From Sceloporus undulatus (taxonomy: Eukaryota > Chordata > Lepidosauria > Squamata > Phrynosomatidae), in the NCBI RefSeq assembly GCF_019175285.1, contig NC_056529.1:420034-484033 (forward strand): DNA of 64,000 nt. The letters are read 5' to 3'. The notes under the pieces were generated by a model, which was given only the letters and a program-made list of their open reading frames with translations, made no database searches and had not been told where the DNA came from. Below are positions 62,100 to 64,000 of the stretch, in pieces; positions within the stretch are counted from its first letter, which is position 1, and every line of letters begins with the position of its first letter. The position numbers and the translations under genes are program-made.

Positions 62100-64000
62100 T
62101 CGCCAGAAGTGACCATACAGCACGAAAAACCCAAGAAAACTAGATGCCGGTCCGTGAAAGCTCTTCGACTTCCAAAGCATGACCGTTTGGAAATAATAAT
62201 GGTTAAAACAATTCTATGGTGCTCTGTCTCCATTAGGTTTTTAAAGCTAACCACAGACTGTGCATAGTAGTGTCAGATTGCATTGCACCCATTGTCTGAA
62301 TAATGGTCCAAACAGTCCTATGCACATTTTCAGATGCAGCAATTTAGGGAATAGCGCTTTCTTAAGGCCACCTTGTGGGGTTTGGGCAGAGATGAGTTTC
62401 AATCCAGGGAGGCCAAATTTATGGTTTGCACTGTTAGGCTTTCCTCACCAGTATTCTGATTGCCTTTAGCATGTGCAGAGTGCCTTTGTACCATGCAGTT
62501 AGGCTCTCTTCCATCCAGCCTCTGTTGAAAACCTCCAAAGAAGAAGACTCCACACGCTCCGAGGCAGAAGCATCTATAACTGTTAAGTGGATTTGTAACT
62601 GGTTGACCGGCCGAACCCAAAGGGGGCTCAGCAATGGCTCGTTTTATCCTGGGAGAAGTGACAGTGGGGTCCCACAGGCTCTGTCCTGGCCCATGCTATT
62701 CACACTTTATCAATGACCTGGTGCGAGTGGGGGCATACTCATCAATTGCATGAACCAATTAGGAATGCTAATACTGTACTCCAGAGGACAGGATCAAGAT
62801 TCAAAATGACCTGAATGACTAGAAGCTGGGAAAAGCTAACAAAATGAATTTCAGCAAGGAGAAATGTAAGGTACTGCACTTAGGAGGAAAAATGAAATAC
62901 ACAGATATAGGATTATGGGGGACACCTGCTGAATGAAACTACGTGTGCAGGGATCTAGGTCAAAGTAGACCACAAGTTGAACATGAGTAGTGACAGTGCG
63001 ATGCGGCAGCTAAAAAGGCCCATACAATTTTGGCTTGCATCAATAGAAGTTATAGTGTCTAATCAAGAGAAATATAGTCCCCACTGTATTCGCTTTGGTC
63101 AGGCCCCACCTGGGCATATGTGTCCTTTCTGGGCACACATTCAAAAGGACATGGACACGAGCCATGTGTCCAAAAGGAGGACTAATGGTGAGTCTGGATA
63201 CCTGAAGCCCTATAAGAAGACTTGGGATCTGGGAGTTGCCTGGAGAAGAGAGTTAAGAGGTGATATGCACCTGTTTAAATATTTGAGGATTCATATTGTT
63301 TTCTGATGCTCCAAGACTTGAGACATGGAGGAATGGAGGCATGCAGGAAAGAGATTCCACTCAAATAGGAGGGCTTTCCGACGTAAGAGCTGTTTGACAG
63401 TGGAACACACTCTTCCTTGGATTTTGTGGGTTCCTTTCGGAGTCTTAGTAAGGTGGATGGCCATCTGTCAATGGGATGCTTGATTGGGAGTTTCGCAGGA
63501 ATGGGGTTGCTGATGGCCATGTGGTCTCTCCGCTCATGTTCATGATTCTAATTTTCCTATGTCATCCTAAGTGAAATCTTTTCTAAGTTTGCATCATTTT
63601 CCATTCCTATTTCAGAGCAGCAAAAACAAGGTTGCTTCATCTTATCCCTTAATATTTAAACATAAATCAATCACTCTTGACCTTCTTTCAAGGCTAATTA
63701 TCCATCTCCTGATTTCCCAAGGGCTTTGGTTTCCAGACTCCACCATTTGGGCTTTGCTAATATGTTCCATCATCTCCTCCTTTCTGTCAGATGTTCAGTT
63801 GCTCTGCAAGTAGGTGTGAAGGATATTGCAAAATACGACTGACAGCTCAACGTGAAGTGGAGTATCATACGGTGAGGTTGGTTGCTTCTTCATCCAGGAG
63901 CTTGACTTGCCGGCATTGGCCGGAAGAACCACAACAAAACAGAGAGAAGGCTGTCTGCCCTGGCTTTACCCTAGTTTGCAAATAACACATTGAAATTAAT
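62100..64000. repeat. Inverted, indel-rich copy of 54628-56739
   Basis: Read backwards this stretch follows 56739 down to 54628: the dispersed repeat, the CR1 copies (plus-oriented here) and the region of the CASKIN1 SH3 exon. The last bases (aacacattgaaattaat) equal the mirror of 54628-54645. Differences are mostly single-base losses, as in unpolished long reads. Confidence 0.85.
63791..63871 (+). pseudogene. Damaged inverted copy of the CASKIN1 SH3 exon
   Basis: cag|ATGTTCAGTTGCTCTGCAAG through CATACG|GTGAGG corresponds to the 95-base exon at 54774-54868 but is 14 bases shorter, with several substitutions, so it cannot code. It is probably an assembly artefact rather than a true gene duplicate. 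Confidence 0.7.

Noticed and set aside
63791-63871. Second functional CASKIN1 SH3 exon on the plus strand
   Set aside because: Shorter by 14 bases, with many differences, inside a noisy inverted copy; not coding.

Overview
This is nuclear DNA from a reptile, most likely an iguanian lizard. Two vertebrate genes with small coding exons and GT-AG introns are visible, set among CR1, L2-like and L1 LINE fragments, MIR-like SINEs and many short palindromic DNA transposons (hAT and Tigger-like MITEs), a mixture typical of squamates. The species is not stated by the sequence; one gap of 100 N and one of 25 N suggest a scaffolded, long-read gap-filled assembly.

Left edge (1-3.6 kb): repeats, then a short divergent unit. 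On the minus strand there is a C/D box snoRNA that I recognise as SNORD60, and upstream of it a TATA box, a pyrimidine-rich (TOP-like) start and a splice donor. This fits the snoRNA host gene SNHG19, which in human lies head to head with TRAF7. A GC-rich stretch with six CCAAT boxes, a CRE and ZNF143-like sites separates it from TRAF7.

3.6-29.3 kb, plus strand: TRAF7 is complete. One non-coding exon and twenty coding exons splice in phase to 670 codons, the length of human TRAF7, and give RING, TRAF-type zinc fingers, coiled coil and seven WD40 repeats. The zinc ligands of the RING are partly carried by a 34-base microexon. Introns hold nested transposons and a 620-base hairpin array just after exon 1.

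29.3-31.3 kb: convergent intergenic space with two MITEs and a 58-60 base minisatellite.

31.3-54.9 kb, minus strand: CASKIN1, 3' part only. Twelve coding exons encode the SH3 domain, the CASK-binding EEIWVLRKP motif, two SAM domains, a 711-codon proline-rich exon and the conserved C-terminus. The ankyrin-repeat exons are not in the window. An in-frame 249-base open segment with good splice sites may be an extra cassette exon.

54.6-64 kb: repeats (CR1, L1, hAT, SINE), two assembly gaps, and an inverted, indel-rich copy of 54.6-56.7 kb (with one CASKIN1 exon) at 62.1-64 kb that is probably an unpolished assembly artefact. No retroviral or other capsid-bearing element was recognised. Nothing in the window looks like a new multi-gene system; the most interesting items are regulatory and structural.
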